In this document: positions 27,758 through 37,261 of the stretch, piece after piece
How positions within the stretch are numbered: the first letter of the stretch is position 1
Layout: the number at the start of each line of letters is the position of its first letter
Origin: Pseudoxanthomonas suwonensis J47
GTDB lineage: Bacteria; Pseudomonadota; Gammaproteobacteria; Xanthomonadales; Xanthomonadaceae
Reading direction: 5' to 3'
DNA length: 64,000 nucleotides
Assembly (NCBI RefSeq): GCF_000513955.1
Contig: NZ_KI911331.1
Span: 106,955-170,954 of the forward strand
Notes under the pieces: model-generated
The model's input: only the letters and a program-made list of their open reading frames with translations
Told to the model about the DNA's origin: nothing
The model's database searches: none
Position numbers and translations under genes: made by a program

Positions 27758-29050
27758 TCAGTGGCCCTGTTCGCGGGCGATCGCGCGCCAGCCGATGTCG
27801 CTGCGGTGGAACCCGTTGGCCCAGTGGATCGCGGCGACGCCGGCATAGACACGGCGCTGCGCGTCGGACACCGAATCGCCCAGCGCGGCCACGCACAGCA
27901 CGCGGCCGCCGGCGCTGACCACGCGGCCTTCCGCGTCCAGCGCGGTGCCGGCATGGAACACCTTGGTATCGGCGGGGACCGCGTCGAGGCCTTCGATCAC
28001 GTCGCCGGTGACGGGCGATTCCGGATACGGGCGCGCGGCCATCACCACGCCCAGCGACGGGCGCGGATCCCAGTGCGCCTGCACCTCGTGCAGGCGGCCG
28101 TTGATCGCCGCCTCGACCAGTTCGACCAGGTCCGACTGCAGGCGCAGCATCACCGGCTGGGTCTCCGGGTCGCCAAAGCGCACGTTGAACTCGATCACCT
28201 TCGGTGCGCCGTTGCGGTCGATCATCAGGCCGGCATAGAGGAAGCCGGTGAACGGGATGCCGTCGGCGGCCATGCCGGCCACGGTCGGCTCCACCACCTC
28301 GCGCATGATCCGCGCATGCACCTCCGGGGTGACCACCGGTGCCGGCGAGTACGCGCCCATGCCGCCGGTGTTCGGGCCGGTGTCGCCGTCGCCGACGCGC
28401 TTGTGGTCCTGCGAGGTGGCCATCGGCAGCGCGGTCCTGCCGTCCACCATGGAGATGAAGCTGGCCTCCTCGCCCTCGAGGAATTCCTCGATCACCACCC
28501 GCGCGCCGGCGTCGCCGAAGGCGTTGCCGGAGAGCATGTCGCGTACCGCGGCCTCGGCTTCCTCCAGGGTCATGGCCACGATCACGCCCTTGCCGGCGGC
28601 CAGGCCGTCGGCCTTGACCACGATCGGAGCGCCCTTCTCCCGGATATACGCCAGCGCGGCGTCGACGTCGGTGTGCACGGCATAGAACGCGGTGGGAATG
28701 CCGTGGCGGGCGAGGAAATCCTTGGCGTAGGCCTTGCTGCCTTCCAGCTGCGCCGCCGCGGCGGTGGGGCCGAAGATGCGCAGGCCGGCCTCGCGGAAGC
28801 GGTCGACCACGCCGGCCACCAGCGGCACCTCCGGACCGACCACGGTCAGCGCCACGCCCTCGTCGCGGGCCAGCTGCAGCAGGCCGTCCAGGTCGGTGAC
28901 CTTGACCGGCGCGTTGCGGCATTTCGTCTCGGTGGCGGTGCCGGCGTTGCCCGGGGCGACGATCACTTCGGACACGCGCGGCGACTGCGCCAGCTTCCAG
29001 GCCAGCGCGTGCTCGCGCCCACCGGATCCGATCACGAGGACTTTCGACAT
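27758..29050 (-). CDS. purD: Phosphoribosylamine-glycine ligase PurD
   Basis: Second step of de novo purine synthesis: ATP-dependent joining of 5-phosphoribosylamine and glycine to give GAR. The 430-residue protein starts MSKVLVIGSGGREHALAW and has the ATP-grasp fold (about 100-325), with GLAAGKGVIVA and NVRFGDPETQ as recognisable family motifs. Length is typical. Coding sequence of an open frame extends far upstream on paper, but the family start is at 29050. The order purH, GNAT, purD on the minus strand puts two purine genes in one likely operon. Confidence 0.96.
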   Translation of the reverse strand: MSKVLVIGSGGREHALAWKLAQSPRVSEVIVAPGNAGTATETKCRNAPVKVTDLDGLLQLARDEGVALTVVGPEVPLVAGVVDRFREAGLRIFGPTAAAAQLEGSKAYAKDFLARHGIPTAFYAVHTDVDAALAYIREKGAPIVVKADGLAAGKGVIVAMTLEEAEAAVRDMLSGNAFGDAGARVVIEEFLEGEEASFISMVDGRTALPMATSQDHKRVGDGDTGPNTGGMGAYSPAPVVTPEVHARIMREVVEPTVAGMAADGIPFTGFLYAGLMIDRNGAPKVIEFNVRFGDPETQPVMLRLQSDLVELVEAAINGRLHEVQAHWDPRPSLGVVMAARPYPESPVTGDVIEGLDAVPADTKVFHAGTALDAEGRVVSAGGRVLCVAALGDSVSDAQRRVYAGVAAIHWANGFHRSDIGWRAIAREQGH

Positions 29051-29115
29051 GGTGGAAGGAATTCGACGGAAGGGGAGCGCGATTCTAGCCTGCCGGGGCG
29101 TCGCCCCGGCCGCGC

Positions 29116-29622
29116 TCAGTCCTTCTCGTGGTGGCCGAAGGCCGGGTGCAGCACGACTTCGCCGGCGGAGGCGGCATCGGTGAAGCGCAGCGCCTGGAAC
29201 GCCCCCTCGGGGGCGCCGGGCAGGGTCAGCAGCGGCTCGGCCTCGAAGCCGAAGCGGCCGTAGAAGGCCGGGTCGCCCAGCACCACGCAGCCGTTGGCCT
29301 CGCGTTCCTGCAGGATCTGCAGGCCGGCGTGGAGCAGCGCGCTGCCGACGCCGTGGCCCTGGTCGGCAGGGTCCACCGCCAGCGGACCGAGCACGTACCA
29401 TCCGTCGCCATCGCGCGAGGGCCGAGCCGGCGAGAAGGCGATGTAGCCGGCGACGCGGCCGTCGATGTCGGCCACCAGCGAGACCGCCAGGGCGTGGTCG
29501 GCGCGCAGGGTGTCGACGATGCGGCATTCCAGCCTGCCTTCGCCGGGTGCGTCGGCGAAGGCCTTGCGCAGGACCTCGTTGATGCCCCCGGCGTCTTCCG
29601 GGATTTCCTCGCGGATCCACAT
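29116..29622 (-). CDS. GNAT family N-acetyltransferase (YhbS-like)
   Basis: A 168-residue acetyltransferase. The acetyl-CoA binding segment is [20 protein letters not shown] (about 78-97), and the C-terminal [10 protein letters not shown] motif is typical of the YhbS-like subgroup. The acceptor is unknown; small molecules or protein N-termini are possible. It sits between purH and purD, 65 bases before purD, and is probably carried in the same transcript as a bystander. Confidence 0.88.
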   Translation of the reverse strand: MWIREEIPEDAGGINEVLRKAFADAPGEGRLECRIVDTLRADHALAVSLVADIDGRVAGYIAFSPARPSRDGDGWYVLGPLAVDPADQGHGVGSALLHAGLQILQEREANGCVVLGDPAFYGRFGFEAEPLLTLPGAPEGAFQALRFTDAASAGEVVLHPAFGHHEKD

Positions 29623-29706
29623 GGCTGCACTCCCTGCATGGACTGGGCGCCAGCCTAGCCCGGCAGGCCGGAGCGCGGGATCAACGCGCGCCCCGGCGGG
29701 AACCGG

Positions 29707-31296
29707 TCAGTGGCGGAAGTGGCGCACGCCGGTGAAGACCATGGCGATGCCGTGCTCGTCGGCGGCGGCGATCACCTCGGCGTCACGCATCGAACCGCCC
29801 GGCTGGATTACCGCCTTGATGCCTGCGGCGGCCGCGGCGGCGTCGATGCCGTCACGGAACGGGAAGAACGCGTCCGAAGCCATCACCGAGCCCTCGACCA
29901 CCAGGTCCGCGTCGGCGGCCTTGATCCCGGCGATGCGCGCCGAATACACGCGGCTCATCTGCCCGGCGCCCACGCCGATCGTGCGGTTGTCCTTCGCGTA
30001 GACGATCGCGTTGGACTTCACGAACTTGGCGACCTTCCAGGCGAACAGCAGGTCGGCGAACTGGGCCTCGGTCGGGGCCAGCTTCGTCACCACCTTCAGT
30101 TCGTCGCGGGTCACCACGCGGTCGTCGGCGGTCTGCATCAGCAGGCCCGAACCGACGCGCTTGACGTCGATGAAGCCCGGCGATGGCGGCGCCATCGGGA
30201 TGCGCAGCACGCGCACGTTGGCCTTCTTCGTCGCATATTCCAGGGCGCCGGCGTCGTAGTCCGGGGCCAGCAGCACCTCGACGAACTGGCGGTCGAGGAT
30301 GGTCTTCACCGTGGCCGCGTCGAGCGGGCGGTTGAAGGCGAGGATGCCGCCGAAGGCGCTGGTCGGGTCGGTGGCGTAGGCCAGCTCGTAGGCCTCGCCC
30401 ACGTTGGCCGCCACGGCCACGCCGCAGGGGTTGGCGTGCTTGACGATGACGCAGGCCGGGGCGTCGAACTGGCGCACGCATTCCCAGGCCGCATCGGCGT
30501 CGGCGATGTTGTTGTAGCTCAGCTCCTTGCCCTGCAGCTGGGTGAAGGTGGCCAGCGAGCCCGGCGCCGGATGCAGGTCGCGGTAGAACGCGGCCTGCTG
30601 GTGCGGGTTCTCGCCGTAGCGCAGGTCCATCACCTTGACGAAGCTGCCGTTGGACTGGGCCGGGAACTGCGCGCGCACCGGCACTTCAGCCGAGGTGTCG
30701 GTGACGGCGGACAGGTAGTTGCTGATCGCCGCGTCGTACTGGGCGACGCGGTTGAACGCGGCCACCGACAGGGCGAAGCGGGTGGCGGCGGAGAGCTGGC
30801 CGTCATTGGCTTCCAGCTCGGCCAGCAGGCCGGCGTACTGCTCCGGCGAGGTGGCCACGGCCACGCGGGCGAAGTTCTTGGCCGCGCTGCGCAGCATCGC
30901 CGGGCCGCCGATGTCGATGTTCTCCACCGCGTCGGCCAGGGTGCAGTCCGCCTTGGCGGTCACCGATTCGAACGGATACAGGTTCAGCACCAGCAGGTCG
31001 ATCGCACCGATGCCGTGCTGCGCCATCACCGCGTCGTCGATGCCGGCGCGGCCGAGCAGGCCGCCGTGCACCAGCGGATGCAGGGTCTTGACCCGGCCGT
31101 CCATCATTTCCGGGAAACCGGTGACCTCGGACACGTCCTTGACCGGCAGGCCGGCTTCGCGGATGGCGCGGGCGGTGCCGCCGGTGGACAGCAGTTCGAT
31201 GTTGCGCGAGGCCAGGGCGCGGGCCAGGTCGATCAGGCCGGTCTTGTCGGAAACGGACAGCAATGCCCGGCGCACGGGCAGGAGGTCGGCGGTCAT
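29707..31296 (-). CDS. purH: Bifunctional AICAR formyltransferase / IMP cyclohydrolase PurH
   Basis: Last two steps of purine synthesis, converting AICAR to IMP. The 529 residues contain the N-terminal IMP cyclohydrolase (about 1-195; [28 protein letters not shown]). The C-terminal formyltransferase has the catalytic Lys-His pair in [12 protein letters not shown]. Length matches the family. A perfect TATAAT lies at 31334-31329 on the minus strand, about 35 bases before the ATG, but without a convincing -35 at 17 bases, so a separate promoter is only possible. fis lies upstream on the same strand. Confidence 0.96.
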   Translation of the reverse strand: MTADLLPVRRALLSVSDKTGLIDLARALASRNIELLSTGGTARAIREAGLPVKDVSEVTGFPEMMDGRVKTLHPLVHGGLLGRAGIDDAVMAQHGIGAIDLLVLNLYPFESVTAKADCTLADAVENIDIGGPAMLRSAAKNFARVAVATSPEQYAGLLAELEANDGQLSAATRFALSVAAFNRVAQYDAAISNYLSAVTDTSAEVPVRAQFPAQSNGSFVKVMDLRYGENPHQQAAFYRDLHPAPGSLATFTQLQGKELSYNNIADADAAWECVRQFDAPACVIVKHANPCGVAVAANVGEAYELAYATDPTSAFGGILAFNRPLDAATVKTILDRQFVEVLLAPDYDAGALEYATKKANVRVLRIPMAPPSPGFIDVKRVGSGLLMQTADDRVVTRDELKVVTKLAPTEAQFADLLFAWKVAKFVKSNAIVYAKDNRTIGVGAGQMSRVYSARIAGIKAADADLVVEGSVMASDAFFPFRDGIDAAAAAAGIKAVIQPGGSMRDAEVIAAADEHGIAMVFTGVRHFRH

Positions 31297-31389
31297 GGGG
31301 TCGGGGTGGTGCGGGAGGAAGGAGCGGAATTATAGCCGCCCACCCCGCATCGACCCGCGGGTCGGCCCCGGCCGCCCGGCCCGGGCCGG

Positions 31390-31665
31390 TCAGGCCAGGC
31401 CGTAGTCCTTCAGTTTCTTGCGCAACGTTGCCCGGTGGATGCCCAGCAGGGCCGCGGCGCGGCTCTGGTTGCCCTCGCAGTGGTTGAGGACTTCCACGAA
31501 CAGCGGGATTTCCATCTCGCGCAGCACGATCTCGTACACGTCGTTGGCTTCCACGCCATCGAGGTCGCGCAGGTAGCGGCGCACCGACTGGGCCACGTGC
31601 TCGCGCAGCGGCGGGCGGGAAGCGGTGCGGCCGGAGTCGGCGCGGGAGCTGGCGTTCTGCTGCAC
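31390..31665 (-). CDS. fis: Fis family DNA-binding protein
   Basis: Nucleoid-associated protein and transcriptional regulator, active in fast growth. The C-terminal helix-turn-helix (about 70-90; [20 protein letters not shown]) and the upstream dimerisation helices ([27 protein letters not shown]) are clearly Fis. The GTG at 31665 is preferred as start: it follows a GGAA and gives 91 residues, close to the usual length. An ATG at 31692 would add nine residues and has no ribosome site. The gene lies between the DUF3426 gene and purH. Confidence 0.92.
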   Translation of the reverse strand: MQQNASSRADSGRTASRPPLREHVAQSVRRYLRDLDGVEANDVYEIVLREMEIPLFVEVLNHCEGNQSRAAALLGIHRATLRKKLKDYGLA

Positions 31666-31762
31666 GGGAATTCCGGATCTGCGGATCCGCATCGAAGCGG
31701 GCAGGGGAGTCTAGCGCGGCAGCCGGGTCGCTGCCATTGGGCCTTGGCCGCGATCCGCGCGT

Positions 31763-32512
31763 TCAGCGGAATTCGAACGAGAACGCCACGGTGCCCGGCG
31801 CGGGCTCCTGCACCATAAAGGTGATCTGCGCGCTCTGTCCCGGAGACAGCAGCGTGTCCGGCGCGGCGCCGAGGTATTCGGCGGGCAGGAACACGCGGCT
31901 GCCGAGCACGCGCCCGTCGGCATCGGACAGGGCCAGCTGCAGCGCCGGCCAGGCCTGCGCCCAGCGCGCGTCGTTGCGGAAGCTGGCGTCCACGCGCAGC
32001 GCGCCCGGCTGCGCCGCGGGACGCACCTGGCGGTCGAGCATGGTGAACGCGGCCGGTTCGTGCCACGGCGGCAGCTCGCACTGGAACACGCCGCACAGCA
32101 TGGCGACCACCGGCCGCCAGCGCGCATCGGCGGCCAGGCGCGCGCGGTCGGCGAGCAGCACCTGCACGACCAGCAGCAGGGCCAGCAGCGCGATCAGCGG
32201 CCATTGCCAGCGCGCCGCGCCGCGGCGTGGCGCCACGGCTGCCGCCAGCGCTGCGGGCGCAGCCGCGCCGGCGTTTTCGGCGGCGGCAGTGAACCGCTGC
32301 GCGGTGTCATCCGCCGGCGAGGACGCGGCGATGTCCGCTTCGACCGGCGCAGCGCCTGCAGCCGCGGCCGTCGCCGGGTCCATGCCCATCTCCTCGCCGC
32401 TGCCCGGCTCGTCTTCCAGCGGCCGGCCGCAACGCGGGCAGGCGGCCGGCAACGGCCGCGACTGCGGGTGGTAGGCGACCAGGAACTGGCAGTGCGGGCA
32501 GGGATAGAACAT
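31763..32512 (-). CDS. Zinc-ribbon / DUF3426 membrane protein
   Basis: A 249-residue protein. The N-terminal MJ0042-type zinc ribbon has two cysteine pairs (CPHC at 5-8, CPRC at about 25-28). An Ala/Pro-rich linker follows, then one membrane helix (about 105-125) and a beta-sandwich DUF3426 domain exposed to the periplasm (about 130-249). Function is unknown. It regularly lies between prmA and fis in Xanthomonadaceae and other gammaproteobacteria, in the same direction, as here. Confidence 0.88.
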   Translation of the reverse strand: MFYPCPHCQFLVAYHPQSRPLPAACPRCGRPLEDEPGSGEEMGMDPATAAAAGAAPVEADIAASSPADDTAQRFTAAAENAGAAAPAALAAAVAPRRGAARWQWPLIALLALLLVVQVLLADRARLAADARWRPVVAMLCGVFQCELPPWHEPAAFTMLDRQVRPAAQPGALRVDASFRNDARWAQAWPALQLALSDADGRVLGSRVFLPAEYLGAAPDTLLSPGQSAQITFMVQEPAPGTVAFSFEFR

Positions 32513-32579
32513 GCCCGCTATTCAAGCATGCCCGGCCCGGCGCCTGCGATCCGGGCAAGTCCGATGCCGCGGGCGCAGC

Positions 32580-33497
32580 TCAGCGGCGCACGCCCTCGAT
32601 GCGCACCCAGTCTTCCTCGGTGGCCACTTCCAGGTCGTCGAACCACTCGGCGTAGCGCTGCAGCAGTTCGCCCTCCTGGCCGCGGAGGATGCCGGACAGG
32701 GCGATCCGGCCGCCCGGGGCGACGCGCGCGGCGAGCACCTCGGCCAGCGCGTCCAGCGCCACGGCCAGGATGTTGGCGACCACGATCGGATAGGTCGCGG
32801 CCGGCTCGTCCTGCGGCAGGTACACGGCCAGGCGCTCGCCGACCTCGTTGCGCGCGGCGTTGTCGGCGCTGGCCAGCAGCGCCTGCGGGTCGTTGTCCAC
32901 GCCCACTGCCTGCGCGGCGCCGAGCTTGAGCGCGGCCAGGGCGAGGATGCCCGAGCCACAGCCGAAGTCGAGCACGCGCACGCCGTCGAGCATGCCTGCG
33001 CCGGCGAGCCGGTCCAGCCAGCGCAGGCACAGCGCGGTGGTCGGATGGGTGCCGGAGCCGAAGGCCAGGCCCGGGTCCAGGCGCACGATCGCCGCCTGTG
33101 CGTTGTCGGCCTCCGGCGGCAGCTCGTGGTTCCACGGCACGATCCAGGTGCGCTCGCCGAAGCGCATCGGCTTGAACGTGTCCAGCCACGCGCGCTCCCA
33201 GTCCTGGTCCTCGACCGTGCGGAACGAGGCGCTGGCCCAGTCCAGCTCCGGGTCGAAGGCCTCCAGCGCGGCGAGCAGGGCCAGCGCGTTGGTGCCGGCG
33301 TCGAACAGCGCGGTCAGCACCAGCGATTTCCAGATCGGGGTCTCGCCCACGCCCGGTTCGAGGATGGCGCGCTCGTTCGGGGTGTCGGCGTCGGCGTCGA
33401 GCAGGGTGACCGACAGCGCGCCGACGTCCTCCAGCGCGCGCTCGTAGCGCGGCTGCTCGGCTTCGGTGCTGCGCAGGCTCAGTTCCAGGTAGGGCAT
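32580..33497 (-). CDS. prmA: Ribosomal protein L11 methyltransferase PrmA
   Basis: SAM-dependent enzyme that trimethylates lysines and the N-terminus of ribosomal protein L11. The 305 residues start [10 protein letters not shown] and contain the N-terminal substrate-binding domain (about 1-60) and a methyltransferase fold with [18 protein letters not shown] (about 173-190). [11 protein letters not shown] supplies the conserved NILA motif, and [13 protein letters not shown] precedes the SAM site. Length is normal. It lies downstream of accC on the same strand after a 183-base gap holding a strong hairpin, so it may have its own promoter. Confidence 0.95.
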   Translation of the reverse strand: MPYLELSLRSTEAEQPRYERALEDVGALSVTLLDADADTPNERAILEPGVGETPIWKSLVLTALFDAGTNALALLAALEAFDPELDWASASFRTVEDQDWERAWLDTFKPMRFGERTWIVPWNHELPPEADNAQAAIVRLDPGLAFGSGTHPTTALCLRWLDRLAGAGMLDGVRVLDFGCGSGILALAALKLGAAQAVGVDNDPQALLASADNAARNEVGERLAVYLPQDEPAATYPIVVANILAVALDALAEVLAARVAPGGRIALSGILRGQEGELLQRYAEWFDDLEVATEEDWVRIEGVRR

Positions 33498-33633
33498 GGC
33501 GTCGTGGGGCGGTGCGTGCGGGGAATGCGATTGTCTCACGCGCCGGCGAGGGCGGCCCCGCAAGGCGGATCTACGCCGATGCGGGGCTCCCGGTGCAGGA
33601 GGCGCCGGCAACGGCCGGCCTCCACGACGCAAA

Positions 33634-33654
33634 GGGGCCGGCGATGCCGGCCCC
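33634..33654 (-). terminator. Hairpin after accC
   Basis: GGGGCCGGC and GCCGGCCCC pair around GAT, 25 bases beyond the accC stop. On the minus strand it is followed by only a short CTTT, so termination may be partial. Confidence 0.45.
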
Positions 33655-33679
33655 CGTGCGTTCCCCTGCGATCGCACGA

Positions 33680-35039
<1,360 letters not shown>

Positions 35040-35047
<8 letters not shown>

Positions 35048-35474
35048 GGGATTCGGGATTCGGAATTGGGGATTCGTACAAGGCGCCCGGATCGCGAACG
35101 GTTCGCGCGGTGTCGAGCGAGCGGATCAATGCATTGAGTCGGGAGAACGTGCGATCGAGCTGGTCGTTGGTTTCGGCGTCGTGTTCGCAGTAGCCCAGGC
35201 GCCCGCCGATCTCCAGCTGGGTACCGGTTTCGGCGAGGGAACCTCGTGCCATGGACAGGAAGCGCAGGTATTCGGCGGTCGAGCAGCGGGCGCCGCCCTC
35301 CGCGATGTTCGACGGTCCGCTTACCGCCGCCCTGCGCAACTGCATGCTGAGGCCAAGCCGTTCTTCTTGCGGGAAACGGGCCGTGATCCGGTAGATCGAC
35401 TCGACCAGCGCCATCGCGTCGCGCCATACGTCCAGGCGCTCGTGCGGTCGCTGCTTTTGCGAATCACGAATCAC
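35040..35474 (-). CDS. Four-helix-bundle protein (23S rRNA intervening-sequence-type) inserted between accB and accC
   Basis: A 144-residue all-helical protein of the S23/four-helix-bundle family, recognised from [20 protein letters not shown], then [19 protein letters not shown] and [16 protein letters not shown]. Function is unknown; relatives were first seen in intervening sequences of 23S rRNA genes. It starts with GTG inside one GGGATTCG-type repeat (IRDS is encoded by it) and ends inside the opposite copy (ESPIPNPES). The reading frame is thus bounded by, and partly made from, inverted repeat DNA. It splits accB from accC, which are normally adjacent, and overlaps accC by 8 bases. It looks like a small mobile module. 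Confidence 0.85.
35048..35076 (+). repeat. GGGATTCG-type repeat, left end of four-helix-bundle module
   Basis: Near-tandem units related to GGGATTCG run from 35048 to 35076 (GGGATTCG, GGATTCGG, AATTGGGGATTCG). They encode the C-terminus of the inserted ORF on the minus strand and end 1 base before the accC start codon region. A reverse-oriented relative is at 35459-35489. Confidence 0.75.
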
Positions 35475-35489
35475 GAATCACCAATCCCG
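35459..35489 (-). repeat. GATTCGT-type repeat, right end of four-helix-bundle module (inverted)
   Basis: On the minus strand the sequence reads CGGGATTGGTGATTCG followed by two more GTGATTCG-like units, in inverted orientation to the repeat at 35048-35076. The GTG start codon of the inserted ORF lies within it. Similar short repeats are dispersed in Xanthomonas-group genomes (from memory, not searched). Confidence 0.7.
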
Positions 35490-35501
35490 TCGTGACCGGC
35501 G

Positions 35502-35987
35502 TCAGCCGATCACGAACAGCGGCTGGTCGAACTCGATCGGCTGGCCGCTTTCGCACAGGATCGCGACGACGGTGCCGGCGACGTCGGCCTCGATCGGGTT
35601 GAACATCTTCATCGCCTCGATGATGCCCAGCGTCTCGCCGGCCTTGACCTGCTGGCCGACGGTGACGAACGGCGGCTTGTCCGGGGCCGGGGCGGCGTAG
35701 AAGGTGCCGACCATCGGCGCGCGGACCACGTGGCCCGGCGGCAGCTCGGCGCCGGCCTTGGGCGTGCCGCCGGTGGCGGCCTCGACCGGCGAGCTCATCG
35801 GCATCGGCGCCGCCGCCGGGGCGGCGGCCGGGCTGCGCACTTCCAGCGCGGCGGCCGGGGCGGCCACGGCCACGCCGGTCGGGATGCGCGACAGGCGCAC
35901 GCTTTCCTCGCCTTCCTTGATCTCGATTTCGGCGAGGTTGGATTCTTCCAGCAGGTCGATGAGCTTCTTGATCTTGCGCAGGTCCAT
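35502..35987 (-). CDS. accB: Acetyl-CoA carboxylase biotin carboxyl carrier protein AccB
   Basis: Carries the biotin that shuttles carboxyl groups between AccC and the carboxyltransferase. The 161 residues have the N-terminal [20 protein letters not shown] helix, a Pro/Ala-rich flexible linker (about 40-85) and a biotinyl domain (about 86-161). The biotinylation motif EAMKMF has the acceptor lysine between methionines. Length is typical. It lies downstream of aroQ on the same strand (32 bases), the usual gammaproteobacterial order, but is separated from accC by the inserted ORF. Confidence 0.96.
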   Translation of the reverse strand: MDLRKIKKLIDLLEESNLAEIEIKEGEESVRLSRIPTGVAVAAPAAALEVRSPAAAPAAAPMPMSSPVEAATGGTPKAGAELPPGHVVRAPMVGTFYAAPAPDKPPFVTVGQQVKAGETLGIIEAMKMFNPIEADVAGTVVAILCESGQPIEFDQPLFVIG

Positions 35988-36019
35988 GATGGCCTCGGTG
36001 TTGCAGAAAGGGGGGGCGG

Positions 36020-36460
36020 TCAGCCCGGCAGGCGCGCGAGCGCGGCGTCCAGGGCGTAGCGGTAGCTGTCGGCGCCGAACCCGCAGACCACGCCGACCGC
36101 CTTGTCGCTGAAGTAGCTGTGCTGGCGGAAGGGTTCGCGGGCGTGCGGGTTGGACAGGTGGATCTCGATGAACGGGATCGCCACCGCCGCCAGCGCGTCG
36201 CGCAGGGCGACGGAGGTATGGGTGAAGGCGGCGGGGTTGATCAGGATGAAGGCGGTGCCGTCGCCGCGCGCGGCCTGCACCCGGTCGACCAGGGCGTGCT
36301 CGGCGTTGGACTGGAACGATTCCAGCGCGTGGCCGGCAGCGCGGGCGCGCGCGGCCAGGTCGGCATCGATGTCGGCCAGGGTGGTGCGGCCGTAGACCTC
36401 CGGCTCGCGGGTTCCGAGCAGGTTGAGGTTGGGGCCGTGCAGGACCAGCAGTTTGGCCAT
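36020..36460 (-). CDS. aroQ: Type II 3-dehydroquinate dehydratase AroQ
   Basis: Third step of the shikimate pathway, dehydrating 3-dehydroquinate. The 146-residue protein from ATG 36460 starts [20 protein letters not shown], with the catalytic tyrosine in VYGR and further active-site motifs [17 protein letters not shown] and [15 protein letters not shown]. An upstream open frame to 36547 lacks family sequence. It precedes accB, as in many gammaproteobacteria. It links to the DAHP synthase gene 6 kb away only by pathway. Confidence 0.95.
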   Translation of the reverse strand: MAKLLVLHGPNLNLLGTREPEVYGRTTLADIDADLAARARAAGHALESFQSNAEHALVDRVQAARGDGTAFILINPAAFTHTSVALRDALAAVAIPFIEIHLSNPHAREPFRQHSYFSDKAVGVVCGFGADSYRYALDAALARLPG

Positions 36461-36610
36461 GGAACGTTGCGGAACCGGAAAGGGCGGCAGTCTGCGCGAA
36501 GGCGCCATTCGTGTCCAGTTCGGCGAAGTTCGCAGTGTTTCAAGCAAATGTTTGAATTGCGGCTGGCTTCCCGCCCCGGATGCGACTGGCGTCAGGGTTC
36601 CGCCGATTTT

Positions 36611-36645
36611 CCCCCTCCTCCGGGAGAGGGGCCAAGGGCGAGGGT
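36611..36645. repeat. CCCTCTCC-type intergenic repeat between aroQ and the TlpA-like gene
   Basis: The stretch CCCCCTCCTCCGGGAGAGGG followed by a GGGCGAGGGT element is a short inverted repeat of a kind often seen between Xanthomonas-group genes. A related CCCTCTCCC-GAGAGGGG stretch occurs at 54072-54118. Confidence 0.45.
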
Positions 36646-36694
36646 CGGCAGCGCCGCGGCGGTCAAACCCTGGCGCCAGCCCTCGGCAGCGCGC

Positions 36695-37261
36695 TCAATC
36701 CCGCGCCCACCCCTCGATCTCCCCGGCCTCGAACGGCCCCAGCTTCTGCCGCACCACCCGCCCGCCCGCGTCGACCAGCACGCTGTACGGCAGCAGGCCG
36801 CGGGTATTGCCCAGGTGCACGCTGGCGTCGGCCGGGCCCGGCTGGTCGAGCAGGATCGGGTAGTCGACCGGGACGCGGGCGAGGAAATCACGCACGTTCT
36901 CCGGCGTGTCCAGGGCCAGTCCCACCACCTGCACCCCGTCGGCGCCCTGGGCGCGGGCGTAGCGCTGCAGCTCGGGCATTTCCTCGACGCAGGGCCCGCA
37001 CCAGCTGGCCCAGACGTTGACCAGCAGCGGGCGTCCGGGCGCGATCGCGGCCAGATCGACGACGTTGCCGTCCAGGTCCGGAAGCCGGATCACTGGCATC
37101 GCATCACCCGGCCTGGCCGGGTCGACCCCCGCGGGAACCGCGGCCGCGGCCGCCGCCTCGTCGCGCGCAGCCTGCCGGCCCTGCCACCAGCCGGCGGCCA
37201 CCAGCCCCAGCCCGCCCGCGGCCAACGCCACCAGCAGCAGGCGCCAGGTGGCCGGGTTCAT
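36695..37261 (-). CDS. TlpA-like thiol:disulfide oxidoreductase
   Basis: A 188-residue membrane-tethered thioredoxin-fold protein: an N-terminal hydrophobic anchor (about 8-25), then a TlpA/ResA-type domain with the redox motif WCGPC in NVWASWCGPCVEEMPEL. The cis-proline region LLPYSVLVD follows. It likely receives electrons from DsbD, whose gene stop overlaps its start by 4 bases (ATGA). Roles in cytochrome c maturation or envelope thiol repair are possible; the window's NapB/NapC cytochromes would need such a system. Confidence 0.9.
   Translation of the reverse strand: MNPATWRLLLVALAAGGLGLVAAGWWQGRQAARDEAAAAAAVPAGVDPARPGDAMPVIRLPDLDGNVVDLAAIAPGRPLLVNVWASWCGPCVEEMPELQRYARAQGADGVQVVGLALDTPENVRDFLARVPVDYPILLDQPGPADASVHLGNTRGLLPYSVLVDAGGRVVRQKLGPFEAGEIEGWARD

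Noticed and set aside
31329..31334. Perfect TATAAT upstream of purH as a promoter
   Set aside because: No -35 element at 16-18 bases; the hexamer alone is weak support, so it is mentioned only in the purH entry.
36611..36645. CCCTCTCC element as a promoter for the TlpA-like gene
   Set aside because: The TlpA-like gene is transcribed from dsbD upstream; the element lies beyond its 3' end and looks like a dispersed repeat.
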